Below are positions 36,701-50,395 of a stretch of DNA of 64,000 nucleotides, one piece after another. The notes beneath the pieces were generated by a model. It worked only from the letters and a program-made list of their open reading frames with translations, was not told the DNA's origin and did not search any database. The position numbers were made by a program, and so were the translations under genes. Every line of letters starts with the position of its first letter. Positions within the stretch are counted from its first letter, which is position 1. Source of the DNA: Numida meleagris (lineage: Eukaryota; Chordata; Aves; Galliformes; Numididae); the NCBI RefSeq assembly GCF_002078875.1, contig NC_034421.1, positions 5,680,499 to 5,744,498 on the forward strand, written 5' to 3'.

Positions 36701-39700
36701 TGAGCAAGCAGGACCTAGGCAGCCTCCTTCAGCAGGAGGGACCGATGAGGACGTCCCATGGGGATGGGCAGGAGAGGTGTGTTCATGCTGGTCTAGGGCT
36801 GCTGCTTTCTTTCTCAGTTGCACAAAGACAAGGTGCTCAGCACACTGTGGTTTCACACAGTATGCCAATTAAATAAAAAAGCACATTGCTCCTGAGGAGG
36901 CATTTACAGAGGCTGAGAGCTGATCACAAGAACTGCAAGCAAAAATAGCACCCCAAACTCTCAGTTATTCCAGAGCAAACAAAGATTTCTCATTATGAAG
37001 TTCTCTGAAGCTTACGTGGAATTAGTTCAAAGAGCATTTTTCAAAGTCATTTACAGAAAGCATTCAGCAGTGTGGGTACAAAGAGGTTCATGCCCCACAG
37101 TGTGTCCTTGCGGTGTTGTTTTCCTGCCTGGAAAGCAAAGCAGACCACCACGCAGCCCGTTCTGCATCAGGAGGATCTCAGCCCTCCTGGCACAGACCCC
37201 TAATGCCTCCAGCACATGGAAACCCTCATGCATCCTGACAGCAAGCGTCAGAGGCAGCCCCAGAAGAAAAGAAAGCGCAGTCACACAGTCAGCTCCAGTC
37301 AGCGTTTCACAGCTCAGTGTTAGACGTACTGGATCCTTGTTCCTCGACAGGGCTGTGAGTGACTCCAACTGCTGTCACTTTCCAGACAAAGCCTTCCCGA
37401 GAACAATTCTTCTGGTTCAACCTCAGTTCAGCACACACCGATCTCTGGAGCATCGTTGCTCTCCCACTATAGTGTTGCTCATCACCAGGGTCCCTGTCCC
37501 CATGCTGCAGCTGCTCCTGCACACAGGATGTGTGGCTCTGATCCCTGTGCCTTGGGAAGCGGCTCACTCTCCTCCAGCAGCGTGATCCATGTCACCAATC
37601 CTTCTACCACTGCAAAACGTTGCTGCTTTCCAGAGCAAAACAGCTTGAGAGAGGATTTGAGCAGAGGTTGACAAAGTTATCCCTGCTGAGGAGCAAGCCC
37701 TCTCCCAGGCTAAGCAGCGCTGTCCCCATTTCACATGGAAATAACACTACAAGTAATCAGCTGCTGCAACCATTAAAGCAGAACATATTACAAAGGTACC
37801 AAAAAAGCTTTTGTAAGCTATTTTCTCCCATCTCACCCTCAGGCAATCTATCACGTTAGATTAGCCCAAGCAACCCCAGTGGTTGCGTTTCATCCACTCC
37901 AGCCAGTGGACATAGAGGCAGGTGCCAGCATTGCTGCACACTGGAGTGAGCCACGATGGGCACCTTCATGATGATACAGCATGGATTTCTTCTTACACCA
38001 TGCATCTGGGCCAGAGGGGATAACGCCAGCAGCATCCATGCAGGTTCAGTCTCAGTGTCACAATATTCCCCAGCTCATTATCAGTTTCCTCTTCCACTGC
38101 TCAGTCAATATTAAAGACTTGAAATTGATATGTGGTTATGGTCCAGGGGAGAGTCTCCAGGGAAGCAATTTGCTGCAAATACTGAGCTACTTAGAAATAT
38201 TTATATATGCTAGGAAAGGATTAGGCTTCATTTAGCATTTTCTCCACCTTTGAACTTCATTTAATACAGTATTAAGCCCCAGCTGCAGTAAATGGTTCTG
38301 AAGTTGTAAAGGAGACAGACTCATGGAGCAGGAGAATTGTTCAGAGAAGAGAAAGGATGGATTGCTCAGTGTTTTCTAGATTTTATCATAGTAATTGAAC
38401 TAGAGGATGCCCGAGATAGCAGCCCAACAATCTTTACTTGCAGTACGGTGTTCCCAAACTAGGGAGCATCACAAAGAGACGTAAGAAACCTAAGAACAGC
38501 TTAAAAATATAAGACCTGTGAGAAGGACAGCCTAATGTACTACAGAGGAGACATTCAGAATGGGGCTGCACAGCTCTGTGTCAGAGCAATGCCATTTTTA
38601 AGGAAAGAGCACCATATTATTCACAGCCTCCAACCAGGTCCTGTGCAATAGCCAGAAGGGCTTTCCCAGACCCCGAAGGGATGGGAGGAGCACCAGCATT
38701 GCAGTTGCTTGGCTGCTTGCAGGCGTGGGTGGCCATAGCCATAGGGTCTTGGCACAGCCACCTCAAGACAGATGGGACTGCAGAGAGGCTGGGAAAGGCA
38801 TTAGAGGTGCATCAGCCTCACCACAGGAATGCTGCACCGCCTCACAGTCTACCAGCAGTCCCAGCTCAGCCTCCTCAGATTGTTCTGGGGCTCAGGGCAC
38901 CAAGATAATTACCTTATAATGGAAACCTGCTTCCTTAGTGCCCACTACAGGGTGCATGCTGGAGCTGTGTCAGCCCCGGTGCCCGTCAGGCAGAGAGCAC
39001 CAGACCCTCTGCAGGGACAGCATCTGCAGGAGATGATGAATGAGGAGCTGCTGGAGCCAGCAAACAGAACTCCTGGTGTGCAGGCAACTGGCATTGGCCC
39101 TTGGCGTTCAACATGGAAGATTCATAGTAATTGCCAGGCAGCTCAAGTCTCTGTGAACTGATATTTTTCTTACTTCTGCCACTGGCCTTTTTTGACCATT
39201 ACCAAATACACCTCCAGCAAGCAGTTAATACGCTAATAGCTTGCATGCTTTTAATAAAATTATTTTTCACAACTAATGCCCAGCACGTGTTTTCGCAGCA
39301 CTAGCCACCATCAAATATTTACTCTGCTCAAAGAGCCATTGGTGACCTGAACAAAACCATTTTTCAAATATTGAACAGAAAAGTACACTCCAATCTCTTT
39401 GAGCCAGTTACATCTGGCTCCGAGTTAGCTGGCAGATGGAAGGAAAACTGGTTGCAAATGCTTAAAAATTTAAGCCTCTTGACTTACAGACTTCACAAAC
39501 GCAAGAAAGCACGCTCAGAGAGAGGTAAGCAGGATCTGGTTGTGAAGGCGCTCAGTTTTCAAAGGGAGAGAGACAGAAATATGACATAGATAAACATGCA
39601 AGGTGAGTATCTCCCTGTTCGGCCAGCTCCACCATCCCTGGGCAGTAGTATAGCAGTGCTTGGGTACAGGTACATTACAGTCACAATCTACCCAGGTTTG

Positions 39701-41082
39701 TGGAAGGCTCCCATAAATCCCAAGTTTCTTAGAGTTGCTGAGATACCATTGCCTGAAAGCTAAGCCACATACATGCACTGAAATGTTTTGGGTAGGATTT
39801 GCAGGGACCCATTTTCTAGGGAAGCACACGGCCACAAAGACACCCCAACTCCCTTACAACAAGGGTGACACTCAGAGCACTGCAGATGCAAAGTACCTCT
39901 CAGATTTCTTTTTAGCATGGTTGTCGGGACCCTGGGTAAGCAGAACCCCCCCCAGCTCCAAGCTGGAACATAGACCATTAGCATCTCTTGCTTAAAAATC
40001 CCAAATCATCGCAGCAAACATTTCCTTATGGCTGCAGGAGGGAAGCCCTGCATCAAGGCCTCTTGGGGCTACAATCGCCGTCCTCTCACCCCGGTGTTCC
40101 ACAGAGCCGGGCCCTCCCCAGGGCAACCTTTACCCACACCTCAGCATCCCTTCCTTTGCCCACAGATGTGCCACACCAACCTGGCTTTCCCTTCAGTGGC
40201 CTTTCACCCTCTTCATGCTTCCTCTCAGTTCCCACACAAGAGCTGACAGTACTTCTCTAAGGCCAACAGCATGAAATCCCTCAGCACCATCCAAGCCCAC
40301 AACCACCTGCATCCCCTTATATACCCACCCACTTGCTCCCAGGAAGGTGCAGCTGATGCTGCTCTCAAGGGCAAGGGGCTTGATGCAGATCCAGACAGCC
40401 CAAATGCAACCCATTAAGTAATTTTTTCTGAGCAGATCTGTCATTATTTTACAGAGGTCTCCTATTCCCACCTTCTATAATGCTGCGTTTTCATTGAAGG
40501 GTCTTTAACACATCAAATGCACCAAGGGGCTTAATGAAGATCTGAATCACAACATGGAAAATCAGGGCTCTGCCAGCTGGAGGGAGGAGTTTGCAGACCC
40601 TGGAAATAGGTTTATCCTGTAACAATTGTTGTTTATGAGCCCTGGGGTGTCACGTGTGTGCTTCATTGTGGAAAGTTTTTTCTACCATTCACTCAGTGCC
40701 AGGAAGTAAATTTCTGTGGTTCAGGAGAAACTGGCTGTGGCAAATCCCTAATGTAAGGGAAACCAGAAAGCTTTTTCTACTCCTAATTATGCTGTGTTTC
40801 TAAACTTTCCCCTATGGCATGCAATATTAGAGTTCATTTAGCAGCTTTTCCCTTAAAAAGCACTGACAAAGGAGGCATTGTTACAGCACTGAAGTCACAG
40901 GCACTTCCCTGACTCTGAGCCCACCAGTTCCAGCAGATGGGACGGCTTCTTTCTGAGAGATGCACAGGGCCAGATTGAGCTGGGACTGAGAAACGGGGCA
41001 GATTTCAAAGCATTAAATAACACCAGAGGGTATGCCGATGGACTGTAAATGGGACATAAATTTGTAAAACGTCCCATATTTT
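33727..41082. other. Gene-free stretch between two CR1 sites
   Basis: No gene or RNA was recognised. A plus-strand frame of 196 codons at 36995-37585 lacks any domain signature. There is a G9 run near 36681-36689, and AT-rich unique DNA at about 38060-38280 and 40660-40870. Otherwise ordinary unique sequence. Confidence 0.65.
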
Positions 41083-41145
41083 GGGGGGTGGGGCTGGACT
41101 TGATGATCTTTAAGGTCTCCTTCCAACCTAAGCCATTCTATGATG
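41083..41145 (+). mobile_element. CR1 3' tail, plus member of an inverted pair
   Basis: Reads GGGGCTGGACTTGATGATC, TTTAAGGTCTCCTTCCAACC, then GCCATTCTATGATG. This is only the last ~60 bases of a CR1. It sits tail-to-tail with the minus-oriented fragment that starts two bases later. Confidence 0.9.
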
Positions 41146-41147
41146 AC

Positions 41148-41183
41148 AGGATCATAGGGGTTGGAAGGAACCTTAAGATCATA
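41148..41183 (-). mobile_element. CR1 3' tail, minus member of an inverted pair
   Basis: Reads AGGATCATAGGGGTTGGAAGG followed by AACCTTAAGATCATAAAGG, the reverse complement of a CR1 tail. With the plus fragment just before it, it makes an imperfect inverted repeat with arms at 41102-41128 and 41159-41182. Confidence 0.8.
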
Positions 41184-44100
41184 AAGGAGATAAATAAAGG
41201 GAAAAAATTTGGTTGAACACAAATATACCTGCAGTGTGTCAAACTCCCCCGAGATCCCTCCTCTGATGTCAAGTGTTGGCACTGGTTGCGCACCCATCCC
41301 TATGTGCACGCAATATCTTCCGTGTCACAGTCCTCGGCCATCCGCGTTGTGCAGTCACTCCTGTATTGATTACTGTATCGAGAGCATGTAATGCCTCCAG
41401 GCAGTTTTCTCTCATCAGAAGCAGGATAGCTCAGTTACACTGCTGGCCCGCTCATCTCCAAAGAGAGAGGTTGCTTCCATGTGGAAAATAAAATATTGCC
41501 CGTGGGAGACGTGCTCAAGAGATTGGAACAAATTCATGGATGTGCCACCAGATCCCTGCAAAACACCCTGGTTTTATTTTGTGTTGATGAGCAGAGGAGC
41601 CAAGTGTTCCCTCTGCGCTACTAATCTGTCACTCAGAACAAAATAATGCGAACGGTGTACCAGTGTAGCTTTGAAAATTTTATTAAATGCAGACGGTTAT
41701 TCTGTAGATAACATTTTCTGGATCATGCATGAATAATAATGTTAATGCACAGAACTGTCCTGAAGTGTAGTCAGAGAGAAAGGGAGTGTTTCCCATGTAC
41801 AAGGGAGAGGAGATGCGTGCAGAGCACGGCCAGCTGTTCTTCCTCCAGGGCAGAAGGATGCTCTTTGTAGTTTTGCTCACCGAGCTCCCAACAAATTATG
41901 AGGAAATGGGAGGAACAGAGAACTGGATTCTGTGAGTGATTAGGAGCTGGCAGCACGGCGTCTCCCAGCCTTGGTTTCTCTTCCAGCCCCGCTCCCACTT
42001 GGTGTCTCAAGGCACAAGCCTGCTTTGAGAAGAGCTTTATTACCAGGACAAAGAGCAGGGTTTTCAACAGACAATTCCAAAATTCAGGACTTCCAAAAGC
42101 CATGGACATTGTCCAGTGTGAGCTTGCTATGCAAAACCCTCAGTGAGTGATTTGCTTTCTATGGCTTTGCATTGCATGGAGAGCACCTGAGTCCCTAAAA
42201 CCACGGGTGGAAGCTAGCAGAGAAGCGAGAGCCAAACTTTTGGCCATAAATCCATGCTTAAAATACCTTCATGTCAAAGAGTGTGATTCAGAACTCAGGC
42301 ACTTCTAGGGTTCAGCAGCACTTAGGTAGGACTGAGAGATGAAAGTCCAGAGTTGCTATCCACCCTCCTGCTCAAACCCTTTATCTGATCTAACCCTAAG
42401 TGTTCAAAGCTTCAAAGCAGAAACCACTTTTCTACTCTTTCTCCCTCCTTTGATTCAGATCTTTGTAAATATCAGCATGGAAGAGAAATTTGGAATGCTC
42501 TCTGAGAGTTTTATCTCCTTTCCAGGCCCATTAGAATGGGCAAATATGGTGTTATTGTACACACGGCTCGGGACTGTTTAAATGCATTTATTTTTTGGCA
42601 GGAGATAAGTTTGGAAATTTGTATTTAAATGATGATTTGAATGGAGTCTGCGTTGAGGAATTCACTGTTTATGAGCAATTTCATTTTAGTGTTTGCTCAT
42701 ACCAGTGTCGCTATGGCTTTTGTTGGAGGTCGGAGAAGGCACAACAACTCTTCTTAAGAGCCGCAGTGGGTGAGGGATGGTGGAGGAGATCTGCTGCAGC
42801 TCGATTCTGCGAGGCTGAGCTTTGCTTCGAAAGGCTTGGTGGTGTGGATACTTCTGAATACCGAAAACGAGGAAGATTTCGTGGTACCTCAGAACAACCA
42901 TTTCGAGTTAACAATCAAGCTGTGTGAAAAAAATCAGCTCCTCAGCTGTGCCTGTCGGATCCTGTCGGCTCTGCTGAAGCCTCCACTGGGAAATGGAGAG
43001 AAAATAAAACGAGAAAACAAATTTCAGGTCAGCCCCTGGCGTTTTGTTTTAATTGAAAATATTGAAACATGATGTTTTTGCCTCGTTCGTAACTCATTTT
43101 TATACGTATTCCTAACTCCATTCTCAGCTGAGGTGAACAACGACTGCTGGAAGAGCAGAAAGCCATGCTGGCAGGTGCATCCCCATCACCTCCCAGCAGC
43201 CAGGCAGGACTGACAGCTCCTTGGTAGCTCCTGGGGAATGCTGGTGGAAGTGGAACCCTTTTCCTGGCAATTACAACGTCCCTGAGCTTGGTGCCCTGGT
43301 TTGAGCTGTGGGGGATGATGTGGGGCCTGGTGGGCTGGGCTAGTCCGTCCCCTACCTGCGCAACCCCGGCGCTATGGAAATTCCTCCACTGCACATAGCT
43401 CACTTCTCATTATTTATAGAGGGGAGAGATGGAAATGTCATTGCTCTGCTTAATGACTCAGCTGCAGAGTCCTCCTGGGCATTTCTATCTTTCGCTCTCT
43501 ATTTTTTTTTTCAATAAACAAAAATGCGCTTGATTGTGAAATTTAAATATTTAACAACATTTACTTTCAGTGCATTTAGCAGCTGACTTTTCAACCTCCC
43601 TCTCTATTTCCATTTTAATTCTGTTTGCTGTTTCAGAGGAGCACTAATCCCTCCTTAATGTCCCCTCCTGGCTTCTCCCCAACATCTCCCTTCCTTCTGT
43701 GCTGTTTGGAGGATGCAGGAATGGTGCACTTGTGTCTCTGTGTTTCCAAACTCACTTGCTCAGACAAGGATCTTCACTATAATGAAAGGATTTCCATGTG
43801 CTTTAGTCCTTTAAAATAATCACAGGCTGCCACTGTCCAACTACATGTAGAAAAGGAGAAAAAAATATCAATAAGCTGCTGTGTCACTCAGCCCAGATGC
43901 AATTAACACGTGGACTGGGGGGTTTCTCCATGTCCATATACATGGCTTTCTGCCCCAAACCCATCAGCCGGTGCCTTTGTGTTTGAACTGAACATATGGG
44001 AGAAAAAAAAGGGACAATGTTCCCTCATACAGAGGTTGGGCTTCCGAAGCACCTGACGCTACACAATCTCAGTCATGCCCGAGGTGCTGCAGGTCCTACC

Positions 44101-44256
44101 TCATGCAGGAGTTCAGGTGCTGCTGCAATAGCCCAAGATAAATATAGCAAAATTCCTTGACAGCCATTTCACCTAAATACAAAAGAGAGACCAAGGTGGC
44201 ATTGGGTTCCTCTGAGTTCGGAGTGTGTCTGTGGGCTGGATCAGACAAGAAGCCTG
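41184..44256. other. Gene-free stretch with a CpG-bearing segment at 42.7 kb
   Basis: Mostly unique AT-rich DNA (41640-41760, 42430-42700 and 43480-43620 are the lowest in GC). The exception is 42703-42853, which is rich in CG dinucleotides compared with its flanks and could be an exon (see that entry). No repeats other than the CR1 pair at the left edge. Confidence 0.6.
42703..42853 (-). other. Possible internal exon of an unknown transcript, low confidence
   Basis: On the minus strand a 151-base segment is bounded by TTTTCGGTATTCAG at its 5' edge and CACTG/GTATGAG at its 3' edge, both good U2-type splice sites. It is open in one frame for 50 codons, giving a basic, Ser/Pro/Arg-rich peptide with no recognised domain (for example IELQQISSTI and LRRVVVPSPTS). 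At least six CG dinucleotides fall inside it while the flanks have few. The plus strand also has a 110-codon open frame over the same bases. It may instead be an old unrecognised repeat. Confidence 0.15.
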
Positions 44257-44395
44257 ATAGAATCACAGAATCATTAAGGCTGGAAAATGTCACTAAGATC
44301 CCCAAATCCAACCCCAACCCATCCCACCATGCCCACTGACCGTGTCCCTCAGTGCTGCATCTCCATGGTTCTTAAACACCTCCAGGGGTGGTGAA
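44257..44395 (-). mobile_element. CR1 LINE fragment, 3' end, minus orientation
   Basis: Begins with the CR1 terminal repeat in reverse complement (ATAGAATCACAGAATCATTAAGGCTGG). AAATCCAACCCCAACCCATC, ATGCCCACTGACCGTGTCCCTCAGTG, CATCTCCATGGTTCTTAAACACCTCCAGGG follow, and it is truncated after GGTGGTGA. About 140 bases. Confidence 0.95.
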
Positions 44396-47300
44396 AACCT
44401 CATCTGCCCCTGCTCTCTTGCTTGTGGCACATGGGAGCTGAAATGTGAACCAGATCTCAATTAGAATCTCCCTGATGTGTGGGGTCACTGGGCAGTGTTC
44501 CCAGCAAATCTCCTGTGGTCTCCACAATGGAGCTTCTCCCACTGGAGAAACACCTGCAGGTCTCACGTCTCCTTTGGGCTGTGCTGAAGGATCTGAGCAC
44601 TTCCCCAGCAGGGAATTTTCCTGTCCTTGGGAACATTCCCATTGCTGGCAGGATTAGACCCGTGACTTGCAGCTCGGGTCTCTTAGGGGCCAATCAAATT
44701 GGGAAAAGTGCTAGAAAAAGAAACCTTGTCACGTGCATGACAGGGCATGGGAAATGTCCTTCTGACCCACTCTGACAGTTTCTTTCTTACTGGATCATTC
44801 TTTACCTCTGAGAGGCAAATCTTGTTCTGCTCTTGTCATGGCCAGGTTAATGTGTGTTCCCTCTTTCACTGAGATGTCCCAGAAGGAAATGAACGTCTGC
44901 TCAGCTTGCTGATCTCCCCAGCGGAGCTTTACAAGGTGGGCATTTGAAACTCAGCCACTGGGGATAGGAATGCAAAATGTGCTACAAAAGATAACGGAAA
45001 GGGAAGCAGTTCAGGGTTTATTTAATGAATATATCAATGTGTGCACTTAATAATATTTTTATTAAAAAAGCAGCAGTACGATTCACCCAAAGTCCTTGCT
45101 TCTTTTCAGCAGGAGGAGGAGGATGTGAAATCACACTGGAGGACCTTGAGGTAGATCTTTTTAATTCAAACAAAACAAAGAAAGAAGCAAATGAAGATGA
45201 AGGTGCACTGTGTTCTTTTCTAATCGCTCCAGTTAATTACTTTCGGGGGGCAGAGTGGCTTTCACAGAACAAGTTTCAAGGCCACTGGAGGTGCTCAGCA
45301 GTTGTGTTCGGGAAAGTTTTACTGGGTACAAAAACAAGGCACAAAAAGTCACCTTCTCGTTTCCCCTTGGGAAGGGAAACAAGAGAAGGAATATTACTAT
45401 GAGTAATGCAGTGGGATTGGGGAAGGAACAAAATCATAGCAAATATCAAGAATAGCTTTTTAACAATGAGATGTATCAGGCTGAGGAACAATTTCCTGGG
45501 GGAATAATAAATAATCCATTGTCGTCGTAAGTGCACTTAAGCCATACTTTTCTGCTGCATGTCTCCGAGGGCTCCGGGAGGGATGGAAGCACTATTTCTG
45601 TTTTACTGGTGGGGAAACTGAGGAAGTGCCCAAGGTCAGAGCGGGCGATGGGAACATGGAGCCCTGACAGCCTGGAGCCGTGTGACCGCAATGGTTATTG
45701 GCAGCAAAGAAGTGCAGAGCGGAGGGACTGGGCTGGTGCTCAGTGAGCAGGATGGTCGTCGTTCTTTCCAGGCTGCCAGAATACTACACTTGCATTAGTA
45801 TTAGCCTGGATCCAAGAACCTACAAGCAGCCAAGGCAGAGAATATGAAAGGGCAGATCAGCATCACTGAGTGCCTTGTGTCGGTAATGAAGTCATGTAAA
45901 GTTGCTGCAAAACCATCCCTCCTGTCAGTGTTTTACCTGCACTGCTTTCTCTTTCTTGGTGTGGGTGCAGGTGGCTCTGCACATCACTGGGTTACTAAGG
46001 AGGATATGGAAATTCTGCCTGTAAAGGATTATTTATTAATTTTGAATGCAGTCCTCCCACATCACAGCAGAGGTACAGCGCTCTCCTGGCACAGGGGTGA
46101 ATGAAATTCCTGTCCACAGGTTTCAGCAAAACCTCTTCTGTGTCAAAGAACTAGGGGTGAATGAAAAGGATCCTGCCAAGGATGCAAGAACTTCTGTAGG
46201 TGTCACAGGATGCATTAGCCTGGTGTTTCTATGCTTATTATTATGATTTCAAATGAGCCTTTTCTACTCCGATTCTTAGTTTAGGCCAAATGCTCTCAGC
46301 TGAAGTGAACTGGATGTGCAATGTGCATGGTGATATCTCAGCCCTAGGTTCCTACAGGAGCAAAGTCGAGGACCGGGTCCTCTGGCTTAGTCTTGCGTTT
46401 GTAGCTATTGCAGCATGCCACTCCTCACATTTAAGAAAGGCCTAAAAGTATCAGTGAAGCAGGCACTGATGTCATGAACATATTTTACTTGGGGCTGTCC
46501 TTCTGCAGAGCTTTCCTGAATGGGACATAAATGTCAAGATATTCAGGTTCATGGGAAGACCTGATGCTGAGGGGCCCCACACCCAGACAGTGCTGGACAT
46601 GCTGGAAGTCAGTGCTGGAGGGATCTCAAAGTTACCTGAGGCTCTTAGAGATAGTGGAAAAAATTATGGAAGGACTGGGAAGGAAACCCTCCTCCCACCA
46701 CTATGCTCCTGGCACAGGGATCCATTGCATTGCACTGGAGTCAGCCTGGGGTCACTGCGTTGCTTCCTCAGCAGCCTTTCCAATGGCTCTGGTTCTGATG
46801 TCTTGCAACGATTCTTTTACATTTTCAATGTTTTTTCATTTGCAGGCTCAGGTTTGGGCTGGGCTATTTCTTTTCCTCTGCGCAATTTGATGCCTGCATT
46901 GTTACTATATTGCGAGGAAATGTATCTCCTCACCTCCAGCAGGCGCTTGGAAAGGGCCCCTTTGGTTGCCAAAGGTTTTTTCACTCATTCCTGGCCTTAG
47001 TGCTTCAGCCAGGGCACTGTTCCCTGTCTGCAGGCACTCACAGTCCCATTGGAGAGGGAAATACTGAGCCACAAGGACAGAATCTCAGTGCCCTGAAGAA
47101 AGTTGTGAGCACACAAACGATATCTACCAGAGCCCCTTCCCCTTGCAGACACTGATGGTCACTGTCTCCAGTCCGTGTAAATTTTGACCGGCCTGCAATG
47201 CTTTTGCAAAATCCTGGTGAACTTCCACACCCTCTTTGGTTCTTTCCTTGGGCTCCTCATTGCTATTGCAATTCATATCTCAATGGGCATCTTCAGCCCT

Positions 47301-50040
47301 GGGGCAGCTCCGCACTTGGGCTGCACATTTTCCCCTTCCCCTCCGACAGAGGCAGCTGAAGGATTCGTGTTGGTGGCACACAGCTCCCACCTGAGCTGGG
47401 GCTGCACCTTTACATGGAGCTGGCAGAGGCTGTGTGCAGTGAGAAATGCTGACGGACAGACTTTTCCCCATAAATCTCCATTGTTTAGGTATATCACTGT
47501 TCCCCAGAGCTTTCTTGGGACTAAAAGAAATTTGAGAACATCTTAGCAACTGCGTCTCTCAACATGTTCTTTCTAGTCCTCTGGACACAGTGGTGAAAGG
47601 TTCAGATTTAGTAACCTTTTACTTCTCATGGTAGATGTTTTAATCTGGCACTGGGACCTCAGCAGCTGAAACACAATTTCAGTTGAAATAGGAAACTGCT
47701 TTAAAGGTCAAACATTCCCGACTCTGTGCTCAGTGCTGATCCAGGACTCCTGTGGGACTGGGAGCAAAAGGTCGAGCTGTCCCATGCCCTGTCCTACAAG
47801 CACCACAAGGTCAGCCCATCAGCCATGAAAGGGCTGCCAGGTTTTCAGGCATGCTGTGTCACGAGACAAGGCTGAAGACGACGGTCATGATGGATGGTCA
47901 TCCAGAGGTCTGGAAGCTGAGTGGATGCATTTTGAACCTGCAGAGCAATTATAGCAATAAAGAAAAAACAGTGGAACATTAAGCATTTGCTGTGGTATCA
48001 GCCATAAAATAGAGATGTCCAGGTGCAGCAAAGGCAGGGAGATGAATGTTCAATATGAATACATCAGAGAGGTAAACATTGAGAAAGAGTAGTGCTATTT
48101 AAGCTAATGGACAATTTTGGCATGAGAGCAAATAAGTATAAACTGTCTAGAGGCTAAAAAGATGTTTTCATTCTCCACAGAAGGGAATTTCTAGCCCAGC
48201 CATTCAGTGGTGGGGATGGGGACAAAGAAATGAACCAGAGTGATAATGAGGGTTAATGTGGGATGCAGTGGGGACTGTTGGATGAAAGCCACAGGGAGCT
48301 ACATCTCGAGGCCCAGGAACTCCCATTCCCATATTAAAAGAGCATTAAGGACTCTTGCTTTTATCTGTTTTTATCTCCTTCTCTTCCCCACACTTCCAGT
48401 CCAGCATCCATCCCACGCTCACTTGGCAGTGTCAGCTGCTCCCTACAAGACATTTCCCTGCCCTGTGCTAGGAGCTGCCCTTTGTGTTCTCAAGGTTGTG
48501 CTGCAGATGAGTCCAAGGCTCTGCTTAATTCCAGGGTTTATTTTAAGGGAGAGCTGGAGCAGGTTTCCTTTCCTTACAGTCAATTCCCAAGGCTTCAAGC
48601 TGTGCATAATGTTAACTCCAGTTTTATTAGGGCTTTAAAGTGTATTTTTATAACATTTTGGCTCAAACAAATTTACCAACCATAACAGAAAGCAGATAAG
48701 GAATAATAAAGCACCAATTCATATGCAGTTTAAAGATGTGGTCTGTTTTATGGCTAAATCAATGGGCAGCTCTTCAAACAATGTTTTTCCTCTGGACAGA
48801 GGTGATCTCTGCTTTGCACACCTCAGTGCTGACACCAGTGTCACACATGTGAAGGTCAGATGCAAATTGGCTCAGTCTGATTGATTTAAATGGAGATCCA
48901 CCAGCTGATAAGGTCGACTTTAGGTTTTCTCCAGTTTTCTCTAGGTCAGCTCTTTGCCAGCACAGAACCTAATCAGGTTCCCTTTGTAATTAAGCATGAA
49001 ATGCTGTTGTCTCCAGCAGAAAGGCATTTGGTGGGAGTTAGCAATGCCATTGATATCTCATCTCTTCATTTGTGGAACAAAACACTTGGGAACCAGGAAC
49101 ATTTCCTTCATCTCAGAGGTCACACCATGGATCTGCCATCCCACCAGCAGATGCAGAACCAGGGAAAAATGTGCCAGAGGGGCAGCTGGGGAAGCACCCC
49201 AGGCACTCCAGGAGGTGATGGCAATGCTTTACTTGTCACATGGGGATGATTCTTAATCCAAATCTCATGTCGGGGCAAGTCCTGAAGCCTCTGAGTGCTC
49301 TTTTTGGGAGCTCTGCTTTCCAATCTGCAGTTGGCATGGGCTGGGAGTGATGATAGAGCCTCTGCAAGCCACACAAGCCCCAACATTTCTCTGGTTTCCA
49401 TCCAGGAGCGTTCCCATGCAAGGGAGCAGCTCGCTGATGTTGGAGTACCAAGGAGCTCTGTGCACAGCCTCCCCAGAATGCTTTTATCCCACATCCATCC
49501 ATCAGCAAGGAGAGCTCTGCGTGCCCCGCCACCCCCGTGCCCACCTCTGTGGGATGCCTGGGTGACCACGATCCTGTCCCTCTCCGTTTCGCCAGAGCCA
49601 TTTGCATACATTGCCCATCTGTTCCTATTCAGCATCGTTCTCTGGCCACATGCACCAGCATAAAATTGCAATATCTCATCTGCAAGACAGGCAGGAAAAT
49701 GTTTGCTTAGAAAAAAAAAAAAAAGAACCGCTATTATTTTTTCTATTGCGCTTATGTTTTATGGAAGCATTTATTTTTCTGAAGCTCTGCAAACGCTTGT
49801 TTTACAAGAACCTAAATGTGGCTAATTTTCCCCTGCTTGCATTCCTGGAGTGTGGGTGAACCTGCCAACCTTGGCTCTGCGTCTGCAGACCATGGATGTT
49901 ATTAAATGACGAGCTGCTAACAGCTTCCTGCCATGCAGATGGCAGCTCCCTGTCCTTATTTCGATGGCATCCTCACTCCTGAGACAGACAAACTGAAGGG
50001 AACCTGAATGTAATGAAGCCACTGGCAAAAATCCCAAGTG
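44396..50040. other. Gene-free stretch
   Basis: No supported gene or RNA. Frames of 120-150 codons occur on the plus strand (for example 46551-47000) and on the minus strand at 49120-49671 (183 codons), with no recognisable domains. 45010-45130 and 48590-48780 are AT-rich with TAAT cores. An A-run lies at 49710-49723. Confidence 0.65.
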
Positions 50041-50049
50041 GTGGGGAGG

Positions 50050-50395
50050 AAGAGCGGGATATCGAAAAGGCCACTAAGTGAAATTAATTAAAAGTCATTA
50101 GAAGTAATTTTGATTATTCATTACCTAATGGTTTCTGCAACTTTTAGACAATCTGGAGTTGTTTTCCATCTATTAGCCTAACCCTATAAATGTGTTCTAA
50201 AACCCAGAGAAATAATTGATGCATATGGGAGCTGCAGGAAGAAGTGTTGGGTTCCGTATGGAAACGTGTCTGGCTGCAATCAGGGGAATAATGGGTTATA
50301 ATCTTAATAAGAATAATACTTGCATTAAGTAATTGCGGTGTTAAACAGCCCGGTTTGGGGAAACAAGTTTAATAACACATAAACTCATTTTGCAA
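50050..50395. promoter_or_regulatory. Candidate conserved non-coding block
   Basis: Repeat-free AT-rich DNA dense in homeodomain and POU/SOX-like words: GAAATTAATTAAAAGTCATTAG, TTGATTATTCATTACC, AATAATTGATGCATATG, ATCTTAATAAGAATAATAC and TTGCATTAAGTAATTGC. The even distribution of such words and the absence of simple repeats resemble vertebrate developmental enhancers. Conservation is untested. Confidence 0.3.

Noticed and set aside
36995..37585. 196-codon plus-strand frame
   Set aside because: Cys/Ser/Pro-rich random-like translation; no match to C1q, GPCR or SOX families expected nearby.
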